Below are positions 18,463-26,775 of a stretch of 64,000 nucleotides of DNA, in pieces. The position numbers and the translations under genes are program-made. The notes under the pieces were generated by a model. The model worked only from the letters and a program-made list of their open reading frames with translations. It was not told where the DNA came from and ran no database searches. Within the stretch, counting starts at the first letter, position 1. Every line of letters starts with the position of its first letter. The stretch is from Ruminococcaceae bacterium HV4-5-B5C (GTDB lineage Bacteria > Bacillota > Clostridia > Oscillospirales > Acutalibacteraceae), in the NCBI GenBank assembly GCA_900184925.1, contig FXYJ02000002.1:412869-476868 (forward strand), read 5' to 3'.

Positions 18463-19039
18463 GACGGCCCTCCATCAGTTTTGCGGCAGTCAGACCCACG
18501 AGCAAAGCGCCGAAGGACGTGACCCAGACGGCGGGGAGAATGTCAAACGGCGCAGGGGAACCGTACTGCGCGCGCAGAGTCGCGGTAAATGTCGGAATCA
18601 GTTGGATGGACGCAGCGTTCAGGACGACAAAAGTGGCCATGTCGTTGTCCGCCGTGTCGGTCGGGTTGCGCTTTTTGAGTTCCTTCATGGCGGCAAGGCC
18701 AAGCGGAGTGGCCGCGTTCCCGAGCCCGAGAAGGTTGGCGGTGATGTTCATGCACATGGCTTTTACGGCAGGCCCGTCTTTCCTGCAGGTGGGGAACAGG
18801 CGCCGGATCGCGGGGCCGAGCACTTTGGCGAGCCCGGCGGTGATCCCCCCGCCCTCCGCGATTTTCATCAGTCCCGTCCAAGCGCACATCATGCCGGTCA
18901 TGCCGATAACGAGCGTTACCGCGTTACCGGCTCCGCTGATTACCGCGGCGGAAAGCTGCGGCATGCGGCCGGTTGCCGCTGCGCAGATTATGCTGAAAAA
19001 TATCATAAGAGCCCAAATGTAATTTAACAGAATGTTCAT
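18455..19039 (-). CDS. spmA: Spore maturation protein A
   Basis: 194-residue partner of SpmB, also with the Gate domain. The opening NYIWALMIFFSIICA and the block ITANLLGLGNAATPLGLAAMKEL are the family hallmarks, and VLNAASIQLIPTF follows. Length is normal. Presence of both genes implies that the organism forms, or descends from ancestors that formed, endospores. A GGAAGGAGATG sequence just upstream serves as the ribosome-binding site. Confidence 0.95.
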   Translation of the reverse strand: MNILLNYIWALMIFFSIICAAATGRMPQLSAAVISGAGNAVTLVIGMTGMMCAWTGLMKIAEGGGITAGLAKVLGPAIRRLFPTCRKDGPAVKAMCMNITANLLGLGNAATPLGLAAMKELKKRNPTDTADNDMATFVVLNAASIQLIPTFTATLRAQYGSPAPFDILPAVWVTSFGALLVGLTAAKLMEGRHG

Positions 19040-19126
19040 CTCCTTCCATAAAAAGACTTGTATAATATCTATTCAGTGTCCCCAAAAATATTCACGAATT
19101 GTTTTTTTGTATTTTCTTACAACTTA

Positions 19127-19155
19127 TTGACATATATGGAAAAACATACTACAAT
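19127..19155 (+). promoter_or_regulatory. Strong sigma-A-type promoter of the AbrB-like gene
   Basis: TTGACA at 19127-19132 and TACAAT at 19150-19155 with the ideal 17-base spacing, about 55 bases upstream of the start codon. Confidence 0.85.
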
Positions 19156-19214
19156 TTGTGTCGGATTCCGATGGTGAAGGACCCGAAAGGTTTAGATGAA
19201 AGGATGTAATCGAA

Positions 19215-19475
19215 TTGAAATTTACTGGAATCGTGAGGAAAGTGGACGAATTGGGCCGAATTGTTCTGCCGAAAGAACTGCGGAGCACGCTCAACATCAA
19301 CGAAAAAGATCCCCTGGAGATCTATGTTGACGAGGACAACAAGATCGTGCTGAAAAAGTACGAACCGGCGTGCATTTTCTGCGGCGGGATGAACGGCATT
19401 ATCAATTATAAGGGCTACAATGTCTGCCGTGACTGCCTCAAAAAACTGGAAAAGGCGTTTGAAGAACAGGACTGA
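19215..19475 (+). CDS. AbrB/SpoVT-type transition-state regulator with C-terminal zinc knuckle
   Basis: 86 residues. The N-terminal swapped-hairpin AbrB domain (residues 1-48, with GIVRKVDELGRIVLPKELR) binds DNA as a dimer or tetramer. The C-terminus carries four cysteines (C53, C56, C71, C74) that could hold zinc. AbrB homologues repress stationary-phase genes during growth. The start is TTG 19215, preceded by AAAGGATG. A strong promoter lies just upstream, and an HD-domain gene follows 33 bases after the stop, probably on the same transcript. Confidence 0.88.
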   Translation: MKFTGIVRKVDELGRIVLPKELRSTLNINEKDPLEIYVDEDNKIVLKKYEPACIFCGGMNGIINYKGYNVCRDCLKKLEKAFEEQD

Positions 19476-19508
19476 CCGGAGAGCATCCGGCAGCTTGGAG
19501 GCATCACC

Positions 19509-19988
19509 GTGCGTCTGACTGATTCGGACGAATACTTTTTCCGCCGCAGCGTTTCCCAACTTCTTGCGGAGAAAGACGTCCGTTCCATGGGGGAATATAT
19601 CCAACATGCGCAGGTTTCTACTTTGGAGCACTGCATTTCCGTCGCTTATGTCAGCCTGTGGTTCAGCGAGAAGCTGCACTGGCGGGTGGACCGCCGAAGC
19701 CTTGTGCGCGGTGCCCTGCTGCACGATTTTTTCCTTTACGACTGGCACACGGATGACAGCGGGAGGAAGGGCCTGCATGGGTTTACCCATCCTCGCGCGG
19801 CACTGGAAAATGCCGAGGCCCGCTTTCAACTGACGGACCGGGAGAAGAACATCATTGTGCGGCACATGTGGCCGCTTACGCCTGTCCCGCCGAAGTGCCG
19901 CGAGGCATTTCTGGTGAGTTCGGCGGATAAATATTGTTCGCTCATTGAAACGCTCGCAAAACATACGGTTTACCCGTACAAAGGGTAA
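19509..19988 (+). CDS. HD-domain protein (putative phosphohydrolase)
   Basis: 159 residues with an HD-type metal-binding core: His in LEHCISVAYVS, the HD pair in GALLHDFFLYDWH, and further His residues in GFTHPRAALENAE and IIVRHMWPL. Family enzymes hydrolyse phosphate esters, often of nucleotides. The substrate here is unknown. The GTG start at 19509 follows GGAGG at 8 bases. It is likely co-transcribed with the AbrB-like gene and is ended by a GC-rich terminator. Confidence 0.85.
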   Translation: MRLTDSDEYFFRRSVSQLLAEKDVRSMGEYIQHAQVSTLEHCISVAYVSLWFSEKLHWRVDRRSLVRGALLHDFFLYDWHTDDSGRKGLHGFTHPRAALENAEARFQLTDREKNIIVRHMWPLTPVPPKCREAFLVSSADKYCSLIETLAKHTVYPYKG

Positions 19989-19991
19989 AGG

Positions 19992-20028
19992 CGCGGCCGC
20001 TCCCGAAAGGGGGCGGCCGTTCTGTTTT
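19992..20028 (+). terminator. Terminator after the HD-domain gene
   Basis: A GC-rich stem-loop, GCGGCCG with CGGCCG plus CTCCC/GGGGG pairing around GAAA, is followed by TTCTGTTTT. Confidence 0.75.
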
Positions 20029-20034
20029 ATCAGG

Positions 20035-20073
20035 TTGACATATTGTATTGACTGTATTACTATATATAATACA
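20035..20073 (+). promoter_or_regulatory. Promoter and palindromic operator of the YtrA-type regulator
   Basis: TTGACA at 20035-20040 and TACTAT at 20058-20063 are 17 bases apart. A palindrome with TGTATTA at 20053-20059 and TAATACA at 20067-20073 overlaps the -10 box. This is the expected position for autorepression by the GntR/YtrA protein encoded immediately downstream. Confidence 0.65.
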
Positions 20074-20096
20074 ACAAATACAAAGAGGTACTGTTG

Positions 20097-20483
20097 ATGC
20101 TGATCAGACTTGACTTCAAAAGTGAAATACCGATTTACCTGCAACTTCGCAATCAGATTGTTCTCGGCATCGGCAGGGGTGCCCTGCAGTCCGGTGAAAG
20201 CCTGCCGACCGTGCGTCAGCTTGCACAGGATGCGGGTGTGAACGCTATGACAGTCAGCAAAGCTTATACTCTGCTGAAGAAGGAAGGCTTTATTTCCATT
20301 GACCGCAGGTACGGTGCGACGATCAACGGCGCGCGCAGAGAAGATGACGCGGCTGAATCGCTGGAACCGCAACTTGAGCTGACGGTGTCGGAAGCAGGGC
20401 TGCGGGGTGTTTCCGAAGATGAGTTCCTTGCTTTGTGTAAAAAGGTTTATTCAAAAATGGATGGTCTGAAGAATCAGACCTGA
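20097..20483 (+). CDS. GntR-family regulator, YtrA subfamily
   Basis: 128 residues. The N-terminal GntR winged helix (about residues 6-72) shows FKSEIPIYLQLRNQIVLGIG and SLPTVRQLAQDAGVNAMTVSKAYTLL. The short C-terminal tail (~55 residues) is typical of the YtrA subfamily, which usually represses the operon it sits in, most often one encoding a membrane transporter. ATG 20097 is 8 bases after AGAGG; a TTG one codon earlier is possible. The next gene starts 15 bases after its stop, so they form an operon under a palindromic operator. Confidence 0.85.
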   Translation: MLIRLDFKSEIPIYLQLRNQIVLGIGRGALQSGESLPTVRQLAQDAGVNAMTVSKAYTLLKKEGFISIDRRYGATINGARREDDAAESLEPQLELTVSEAGLRGVSEDEFLALCKKVYSKMDGLKNQT

Positions 20484-20498
20484 ACCGGGGGCGAAAAA

Positions 20499-21920
20499 AT
20501 GCATCCTGCAATGCTGGTTCTGTACTGCCTTGTTTTATTGGTTTTTCTGTTTTGTGCCGTCGCTGTATGGAATTCGGCGAAAACGCCTGCACAGAGCGTC
20601 ATTTTTGGTGTGACGATTCCGCCTTCGGAACAGAAGACGTCCGAGGTTAAGGCCGTTACGTCACGGTTTCCGAAACTCTGTCTCAAATGGGGAATCATTT
20701 TTCTGCTGACTTTTCTTCCGGCTCCGGTGCTGCTGGAAATAATCCCGGACCGTATTGCACTTTCCTCCGCCTATTTTATGGTGTGGGCAATTGTCATATC
20801 AATGTACTGCATCAACCGGCCGTTTCGTCTGGTTCGCTGCGCGCTGCTTGAGATCAAGCGCAAAAACGGCTGGTATTTCGGCGCTCTGCACGAAACGGCG
20901 GTGGATACAAAAGCATCCCTTCTGAAAAACCGTTCGGCGCTTCCGGCGTGGCTGTTTCTCCCCGCAGCGGCACTGCCTGCGATTCTCTTTTTTACGGAGC
21001 ACGGTCCGTTCGAGACAGGCGTCGTCATTTCAGCCTGCCTGAACATGGCTCTCACAGCTCTGTTTTACGTGTGCTATCGGGCTGCAAAAAACCTGAGGGC
21101 ACGGGTGTGGAGTGAAGACAGCAGAATCAACCTTGCAATTAACTGTGAACGGCAGCGGGTCTGGTCACAGTTCTGGATGATTACTGCTTATTGGAACAGC
21201 ATTTCCTGTGTAGCGGCATGGACACTGCTGAATCTGCCGGAGCGAGGAGCGTACGGGGTTGCAGCTGTTTCTATTCTCACCGGTTTTGCGGAGCTTGTAT
21301 TGATTACTGTTACCGACACCGCGTTTCGCCGCTTCCGGAAAAAGCTTTTGTCAGCCGACAAAACGCCGGTTGTGGCAGATGATGACGATTACTGGAAAGA
21401 CTCCTGGTTTGCAGGACTGGTTTACTGCAACCCGAACGATACTTCGACAATGGTCGAAAAGCGTGTGGGAACCGGTACAACGATGAACATTGCGACAAAA
21501 AAAGGACGGTTGCTCTGTTTCGGCGGGATGGCCGCTGCCGCTGTGCTGGTTGTCGGCCTTTCAGGATTTCTTATGCTTTCCGACTTTTCCGTTCCTACGA
21601 TGCAGATCGACAGTGCATCTCGTACGGTTTCCATTGATGTGGCCTTTTACGGAACAAAGTTCGACGAAGCTTCCGTGAAATCGGTGACGCTTGCCGACTC
21701 CATCCCGAAATCTTCCCGAACAAACGGCAGCGACGACGGCTATACCGCAGTGGGACATTTCACGGTGGACGGTTTCGGGCCGAGTCTGCTTTACGTTCAT
21801 GAGAATCATCCGCCCTATCTTGTAATCCGGCTGGCGGACAAAACTATATTCTATAATGGAAAGACAGGGCAACAGACGGAAGCTGTTTTCCAAAAGCTGA
21901 AAGCGGCAAGTGGAAAATAG
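20499..21920 (+). CDS. DUF5808 membrane protein in a YtrA operon
   Basis: 473 residues. The N-terminal part has about six to eight membrane helices (MLVLYCLVLLVFLFCAVAVW at the start, others near 65-105, 145-180 and 230-265). A DUF5808-like block follows at about 305-345 (DDDYWKDSWFAGLVYCNPND then VEKRVGTGTTMN). Another helix at ~348-368 leads to an extracytoplasmic domain of about 100 residues with a PH-like look. Proteins of this layout accompany YtrA-type regulators in Firmicutes, but their function is not established. The ATG follows GGGGGCG. Confidence 0.75.
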   Translation: MHPAMLVLYCLVLLVFLFCAVAVWNSAKTPAQSVIFGVTIPPSEQKTSEVKAVTSRFPKLCLKWGIIFLLTFLPAPVLLEIIPDRIALSSAYFMVWAIVISMYCINRPFRLVRCALLEIKRKNGWYFGALHETAVDTKASLLKNRSALPAWLFLPAAALPAILFFTEHGPFETGVVISACLNMALTALFYVCYRAAKNLRARVWSEDSRINLAINCERQRVWSQFWMITAYWNSISCVAAWTLLNLPERGAYGVAAVSILTGFAELVLITVTDTAFRRFRKKLLSADKTPVVADDDDYWKDSWFAGLVYCNPNDTSTMVEKRVGTGTTMNIATKKGRLLCFGGMAAAAVLVVGLSGFLMLSDFSVPTMQIDSASRTVSIDVAFYGTKFDEASVKSVTLADSIPKSSRTNGSDDGYTAVGHFTVDGFGPSLLYVHENHPPYLVIRLADKTIFYNGKTGQQTEAVFQKLKAASGK

Positions 21921-22087
21921 TTTTTAATAGTTGCGCATGGAGCGGTGAAAATGCTTTGCTGTGTTGAGCGCTGTTGGTACCCGAAAAGTAGACCGTTGCC
22001 ACTGCAAAGCTGAGAGAATCCTGTCGTATGGAGGCAATGATACGGAAACGAGCGCCCTGAAAATATTTTTAAATTCCTCTCTATTTA
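21921..22087. other. Intergenic stretch with a long-range inverted repeat
   Basis: GCTTTGC near 21955 and GCAAAGC near 22003 are complementary across about 45 bases. There is no promoter, gene or known RNA family that I can identify here. Confidence 0.3.
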
Positions 22088-22123
22088 AAAAATCTCCCCG
22101 CTTTCACAGTGGGGAGATTTTTG
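22088..22123. terminator. Bidirectional terminator between DUF5808 and the DegT aminotransferase
   Basis: AAAATCTCCCC and GGGGAGATTTT form an 11-base perfect stem around a 10-base loop. It has T-runs in both directions, between two convergent genes. Confidence 0.85.
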
Positions 22124-22136
22124 CACAGGAAAACGA

Positions 22137-23315
22137 TTACCTGTGGAATTTTTCGACGATGTCGCGCACCGCGGCGACAATATAATCCGATTCTTCATCG
22201 GTAAGAGTCGGGTACAGCGGCAGCGAAATGATGCGCTCGAAGTGTTTCTCCGTGTTCGGAAAATCGCCTTTTTGAAAGCCGAAGCGCTTTGTGTAGGCGC
22301 TCATGTCGGTGACGGGGATGAAGTGAACGCTTGTGCCCACGTTCCGCGCATTCAGCTCTTCGATAAAGCGGTCGCGGTCAATGGTGAGCAGTTCCGGGAC
22401 GATGCGGAGCACATAGAGGTGCCAGGAGTGGGTGCAGAAATCCGGAACGAACGGCGGCTCGACCGCATCGATCTTCGCAAACTCACGCTGGAATTTTTCG
22501 GCGATCTTCAGCCTGCGCTCCTGCATGCTGTCAAGGCGGGAAAGCTGCACAAGGCCGAGCGCTGCCTGAATATCGAACATATTGTACTTGAAACCCGGTT
22601 CGCAGATGTCGTAGCGCCATGCGCCGCCCTTGGCGTAGCGGTTCCACGCGTTGCGGCTCATGCCCTGCCCGGCCCAGATGCGCGCTTTCGCATCGATCTC
22701 GTCGTCGTCGGTCACAAGCATGCCGCCTTCGCCCGTTGTGAGGTTTTTCGTCGCGTAAAAGCTGTAGGAGGCCGCGCCTTTTAAATGATTGCCGATGAGA
22801 CGGCCCTGATAGCGGCTTTCGAGCGCATGAGCCGCATCTTCGGAAACAAACAGACCGTGTTTGTCCGCAATTTCATAGATGCGGTCGAGGTCACAGACCT
22901 GCCCGCTGTAATGCACGGGTACGACCGCTTTTGTTTTCGGCGTTATTTTTTTCTCGATTTCATCCGGATCGATACAGCCTGTTCTGTAGTCGATGTCTGC
23001 AAAGACCGGCGTTGCGCCGCAGTGAATGATCGTGCTTGCCGTGGAGGCGAATGTCATCGGCGTGGTGATGACTTCGTCACCGGGGCCGATGCCGGCTGAG
23101 AGCAGTGCCACATGGAGTGCCGCCGTGCAGGAATTCATGGCGACGGCGTGCTTTGCGCCGACGTGTTTCGCAAACTCTTCTTCAAATTTCACGGTGCGCG
23201 GGCCTTTGGCGACCCAAAGCGACTTTACGGTTTCCGAGACCGCTTCGACTTCCGCGTCGGTCAGATCCGGCAGATTATATGGAATGAATTTTTCCCTCGT
23301 TTGAAACTGGCTCAT
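22137..23315 (-). CDS. DegT/DnrJ/EryC1/StrS sugar aminotransferase
   Basis: 392-residue PLP-dependent enzyme that transfers an amino group to a keto-sugar nucleotide. The PLP lysine is in SFYATKNLTTGEGGM, and the conserved SEDAAHALES and MTFASTASTIIHCGATPVF are present. Overall it resembles the PglE/ArnB/PseC side of the family, so a 4-amino sugar product is possible; this is inference. It is transcribed divergently from the wbpD-E-A-B-I-like cluster and has its own promoter. It is not needed for the diacetamido-mannuronate pathway, which has its own aminotransferase at 24188, so a second amino sugar may be made. Confidence 0.88.
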   Translation of the reverse strand: MSQFQTREKFIPYNLPDLTDAEVEAVSETVKSLWVAKGPRTVKFEEEFAKHVGAKHAVAMNSCTAALHVALLSAGIGPGDEVITTPMTFASTASTIIHCGATPVFADIDYRTGCIDPDEIEKKITPKTKAVVPVHYSGQVCDLDRIYEIADKHGLFVSEDAAHALESRYQGRLIGNHLKGAASYSFYATKNLTTGEGGMLVTDDDEIDAKARIWAGQGMSRNAWNRYAKGGAWRYDICEPGFKYNMFDIQAALGLVQLSRLDSMQERRLKIAEKFQREFAKIDAVEPPFVPDFCTHSWHLYVLRIVPELLTIDRDRFIEELNARNVGTSVHFIPVTDMSAYTKRFGFQKGDFPNTEKHFERIISLPLYPTLTDEESDYIVAAVRDIVEKFHR

Positions 23316-23445
23316 TTATTTTCGCTGTTCCTTTCCTTCAGCACCCTGTTTTTCCGGTGCGGGGCAGGGCGCTTTCTGCAGCTTTCCGGAAAGAGGGCAA
23401 AAGGCCCGTGGGTCCGGTTAATTCTGCGTCAGACAACGGAAAATA

Positions 23446-23473
23446 TGATAGCCTCTTTTGGGGCGAAAGTCAA
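23446..23473 (-). promoter_or_regulatory. Promoter of the divergent DegT aminotransferase
   Basis: On the minus strand TTGACT and TATCAT are 16 bases apart, facing the aminotransferase gene. Confidence 0.6.
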
Positions 23474-23502
23474 TGAACGGGGGGAGACTTCCAGCCTGCC
23501 GA

Positions 23503-23531
23503 TTGACTATAAGCCCGTGCGGCGATATAAT
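23503..23531 (+). promoter_or_regulatory. Promoter of the surface-sugar operon
   Basis: TTGACT at 23503-23508 and TATAAT at 23526-23531 have 17-base spacing and lie 48 bases before the wbpD-like gene. Confidence 0.8.
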
Positions 23532-23578
23532 AGACACGATTCAAAAGCGGAAAAGCCGTCCCCGCGCAGCGGAGGGCG

Positions 23579-24184
23579 GTGATCGACGGGAAACGGTGGT
23601 TTGAGTTGAACGATTCAAAAACCTATTTTGCGCACCCGACGGCCTGTGTGGACGAAGGAGCAAAGATCGGCGCGGGGACAAAAATCTGGCATTTCTGCCA
23701 CATCAGTTCCGGCAGCGAGATCGGGGAAGACTGCACCGTCGGGCAGAACGTGTTTGTGGCGCCCGGCGTGAAGATCGGAAGCCACTGCAAAATTCAGAAC
23801 AATGTCTCTGTCTACGAGGGCGTGGAGCTGGGCGACTATGTGTTCTGCGGCCCTTCCATGGTGTTCACGAATGTGCAGCGTCCTCGGTGCAGGTATCCGC
23901 AGCGCGGCTCGCAGTTTTACGCGCATACCCCCGTGGGAGAAGGAACAAGCATCGGCGCGAATGCGACGATTGTCTGTGGTCATTCCGTCGGCAAAAACGC
24001 GTTTGTCGCGGCGGGGAGCGTCGTGACGAAGGACGTGCCGGACCATGCCATCGTAATGGGAGTGCCTGCGCGAATCCGGGGCTGGGCCTGCGAGTGCGGC
24101 GCGGAGCTGGACGGAAACTTCACCTGCCCGAAATGCGGCAGGCGCTATGTTCAGGCGGAAAACGGCCTGAAGGAGGACAAATAA
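23579..24184 (+). CDS. wbpD: UDP-GlcNAc3N-uronate N-acetyltransferase (WbpD/WlbB-like)
   Basis: 201-residue left-handed beta-helix acyltransferase with hexapeptide repeats from about residue 15 to 160 (GAKIGAGTKIWHFCHISSGS, then VGQNVFVAPGVKIGSHCKIQ). The segments IWHFCH and PRCRYPQRGSQ are typical of enzymes that acetylate the 3-amino group of UDP-2-acetamido-3-amino-glucuronate using acetyl-CoA. A C-terminal zinc-ribbon-like tail (CECGAELDGNFTCPKCGRRY) is present, as in many homologues. The start is taken as GTG 23579 with GGAGG five bases upstream; TTG 23606 would match the usual family start more closely. It is first in an operon with the other enzymes of the pathway. Confidence 0.87.
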   Translation: MIDGKRWFELNDSKTYFAHPTACVDEGAKIGAGTKIWHFCHISSGSEIGEDCTVGQNVFVAPGVKIGSHCKIQNNVSVYEGVELGDYVFCGPSMVFTNVQRPRCRYPQRGSQFYAHTPVGEGTSIGANATIVCGHSVGKNAFVAAGSVVTKDVPDHAIVMGVPARIRGWACECGAELDGNFTCPKCGRRYVQAENGLKEDK

Positions 24185-24187
24185 CCG

Positions 24188-25315
24188 ATGCAGAAAATTG
24201 CATTCAACGATCTCGGCGCACAGTATAACCATTTAAAAGAGGAAATCGACGCGCAGATTGCCGCCGTTCTTGCGGACGCACATTTTATCTCCGGGCCGCA
24301 GGTCGAAACGCTCGAACAGGAGCTCTGTTCGTACACGGGCCGGAAGTACTGCGTCACAACCGACAACGGAACCGACGCTCTGCTGATGCCGCTGATGGCG
24401 AAGGGGATCGGCGAGGGAGATGCAGTCTTCGTGCCGGCGTTTACCTTCTTCGCAAGCGCGGAGGTCGTCAGCCTGACGGGAGCGACGCCGGTTTTCTGCG
24501 ACTCGGAAGAAGACACCTTCAACATGGACCCCGCTTCCCTCGAACGGCAGCTTGAAAAAGTGAAGCGCGAGGGCAAACTAAAGCCGAAAGCTGTTGTCGC
24601 TGTTGACCTGTTCGGCCAGCCGGCCGATTTCAGCCGCCTCGAACCGATCTGCCGTGAAAACGGGCTGTTCCTTCTTGAAGATGCCGCGCAGGGCTTCGGC
24701 GGGGCGATGGGTTCCCGGAAAGCCTGCTCGCTCGGCGACTGCTCCGCAACGAGCTTTTTCCCGGCGAAGGCCCTCGGCTGCTACGGCGACGGAGGCGCGG
24801 TGTTTACCGACGACGAAGAAATGCACCGCTTGCTCGTTTCGCTCCGCGTCCACGGCAAGGGCGCAATGAAGTACGACAACGTACGCCTCGGTCTGAACGC
24901 GCGCCTTGACACGATGCAGGCGGGAATTCTGCTGCCAAAGCTGCATGCATTCGATGCGGAAAACGCACACCGCAACCGGGCGGCGGAGCGCTACAGTGAA
25001 AAGCTGAGGGGGCGTTTTACCGTGCCGACGGTGCGCGAAGGCTTTTCCTCCGGCTTCGGGTACTACACGCTGAAAGCGTCGGGTACCGAGGAGCGTGCGA
25101 AAGCGATGGATGCCCTGAAGGCTGCAGGTGTGCCGAGCATCATTTATTACCCGAAACCGCTCCACCTCCAGAAGGTGTACGAGCCGCTCGGCTACCGGGA
25201 GGGAGACCTGCCGGTTGCGGAAAGACTGACCCGGACGGTCTTCAGCCTGCCGATGCACGGATATCTCACGGATGATGTGATTGACTATATATGCTCCGTT
25301 CTGAATAACATCTAA
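24188..25315 (+). CDS. wbpE: UDP-3-keto-GlcNAcA 3-aminotransferase (WbpE/WlbC-like)
   Basis: 375-residue DegT-family PLP enzyme beginning IAFNDLGAQYNHLKEEIDAQ, the opening typical of WbpE and WlbC. The PLP lysine is in SFFPAKALGCYGDGGAVF, and the aspartate pairing with the PLP ring nitrogen is in LLEDAAQGFGG. It would use glutamate to place the 3-amino group on the 3-keto uronate made by the WbpB-type dehydrogenase. It starts 4 bases after wbpD and lies 22 bases before wbpA in a single-strand operon. Confidence 0.88.
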   Translation: MQKIAFNDLGAQYNHLKEEIDAQIAAVLADAHFISGPQVETLEQELCSYTGRKYCVTTDNGTDALLMPLMAKGIGEGDAVFVPAFTFFASAEVVSLTGATPVFCDSEEDTFNMDPASLERQLEKVKREGKLKPKAVVAVDLFGQPADFSRLEPICRENGLFLLEDAAQGFGGAMGSRKACSLGDCSATSFFPAKALGCYGDGGAVFTDDEEMHRLLVSLRVHGKGAMKYDNVRLGLNARLDTMQAGILLPKLHAFDAENAHRNRAAERYSEKLRGRFTVPTVREGFSSGFGYYTLKASGTEERAKAMDALKAAGVPSIIYYPKPLHLQKVYEPLGYREGDLPVAERLTRTVFSLPMHGYLTDDVIDYICSVLNNI

Positions 25316-25336
25316 TAAAGATACGAGGGAAAAGAT

Positions 25337-26656
25337 ATGTCGAACATCAAATCGGAACTTTTAGAGAAAATAAACGACAGGACTGCCGTGGTCGGCATTG
25401 TGGGCCTCGGCTACGTAGGTTTGCCGCTCGCGGTCGAATTCGCGAAGGCGGGCTACAAAACGATCGGCTTCGACGTGCAGGCGAAAAAAGTTGACGCCGT
25501 TAACGCCGGGCACAACTATATCGGTGACATTGTCGGCGATACGCTCAAGCAGATGGTGGAAAGCGGAAAGCTTTCCGCAACCTCCGACTTCTCGTTCATC
25601 AGCAGCGTGGACGCCGTGGCTATCTGCGTGCCGACCCCGCTCGACAAATACCAGCAGCCGGACATCAGCTATGTAAAGGGCTCGACCGAGTCCGTTGCGA
25701 AGCACGTTCACCCCGGCATGGTGATTATTCTGGAGTCCACCACATACCCGGGTACGACGGAGGAATTGCTCAAACCGATCCTTGAGGCGGGCGGCCTGAA
25801 GTGCGGCGAGGATTTTTACCTCGCATTCTCACCGGAGCGCGTTGATCCGGGCAACAAGCAGTACAAAACGAAAAACACCCCGAAGGTCGTCGGCGGCGTG
25901 GGGAAAGATTCGACGGAGGTTGCGGCGGCGCTCTACCGCAGCGTCCTCGCGGGCGGTGTGTATGAGGTTTCTTCTCCCGCCGTGGCGGAGATGGAGAAGC
26001 TGCTCGAAAATACCTACCGCAATATTAATATCGGCCTTGCGAACGAAATGGCCATTATCTGCCACCGCATGGGAATCAACGTCTGGGAGGTCATCGAGGC
26101 CGCAAAGACAAAGCCCTACGGGTTTCAGGCATTTTACCCGGGACCGGGCCTCGGCGGACACTGCATCCCACTCGACCCGTTCTACCTCGCGTGGAAGGCG
26201 CGGGAATTCGACTACCATACCCGCCTGATTGAAACGTCGGGCGAGATCAACACCGGTATGCCGGAGTATGTTGTCCAGCGCGCCATGACGGTGCTGAACA
26301 AAGATAAGAAATCCCTGAACGGCTCGAAGGTGCTCGTCCTCGGAGCCGCCTACAAGGCCGATATCGACGATTACCGCGAAAGCCCGGCGCTCAACGTGAT
26401 TGACCTTCTGATCGGGCAGGGCGCCGACACGACCTACTATGATCCGTATATCCCCGAGTACCGGCACAAGGAAAAGACCCACACCGGCGCGAAGGAACTG
26501 ACGGACGACATGCTGAAGCAGGCCGACATCGTTGTGATCTGCACGGCGCATTCCTGCTTCGACTACGACAGGATTCAGAAGCTGTCGAAGGAAGTGTTCG
26601 ACACCCGCAACGCGATGAAGGACGTGAAAGACCGCTCGAATATCGAGCTGCTGTAA
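25337..26656 (+). CDS. wbpA: UDP-N-acetylglucosamine 6-dehydrogenase (WbpA-like)
   Basis: 439-residue nucleotide-sugar dehydrogenase that oxidises the C6 hydroxyl of UDP-GlcNAc to a carboxylate with two NAD+. The N-terminal Rossmann motif is VGIVGLGYVGLPLAVEFAKAG. The catalytic Cys lies in GLGGHCIPLDPFYLAWK and the C-terminal UDP-binding domain begins near residue 320 (KVLVLGAAYKADIDDYRESP). The sequence KADIDDYRESPA is typical of the WbpA/UglcNAc dehydrogenase branch rather than UDP-glucose dehydrogenase. It carries out step one of the pathway encoded by this operon. A terminator-like hairpin follows before the next gene. Confidence 0.9.
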   Translation: MSNIKSELLEKINDRTAVVGIVGLGYVGLPLAVEFAKAGYKTIGFDVQAKKVDAVNAGHNYIGDIVGDTLKQMVESGKLSATSDFSFISSVDAVAICVPTPLDKYQQPDISYVKGSTESVAKHVHPGMVIILESTTYPGTTEELLKPILEAGGLKCGEDFYLAFSPERVDPGNKQYKTKNTPKVVGGVGKDSTEVAAALYRSVLAGGVYEVSSPAVAEMEKLLENTYRNINIGLANEMAIICHRMGINVWEVIEAAKTKPYGFQAFYPGPGLGGHCIPLDPFYLAWKAREFDYHTRLIETSGEINTGMPEYVVQRAMTVLNKDKKSLNGSKVLVLGAAYKADIDDYRESPALNVIDLLIGQGADTTYYDPYIPEYRHKEKTHTGAKELTDDMLKQADIVVICTAHSCFDYDRIQKLSKEVFDTRNAMKDVKDRSNIELL

Positions 26657-26672
26657 CGCTGTGCTTTCCACC

Positions 26673-26708
26673 GTTCCCCCGTTTTCTGTTGAGAGCGGGG
26701 GACTTTTT
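26673..26708 (+). terminator. Terminator-like hairpin inside the surface-sugar operon
   Basis: TCCCCC and GGGGGA form a stem followed by CTTTTT, between the wbpA-like and wbpB-like genes. It may attenuate expression of the distal genes. Confidence 0.55.
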
Positions 26709-26775
26709 CAGGAGCGGGGCGGAAGTGCCCCCGGGCCCGCAGAAAACAATGCTTTCCGTATAAAGGGGATTGAAT

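Noticed and set aside
19149..20372. 407-residue open frame on the minus strand over the AbrB/HD/YtrA genes
   Set aside because: It is antisense to three well-supported genes, has no ribosome-binding site, and its residue pattern is that of a shadow frame.
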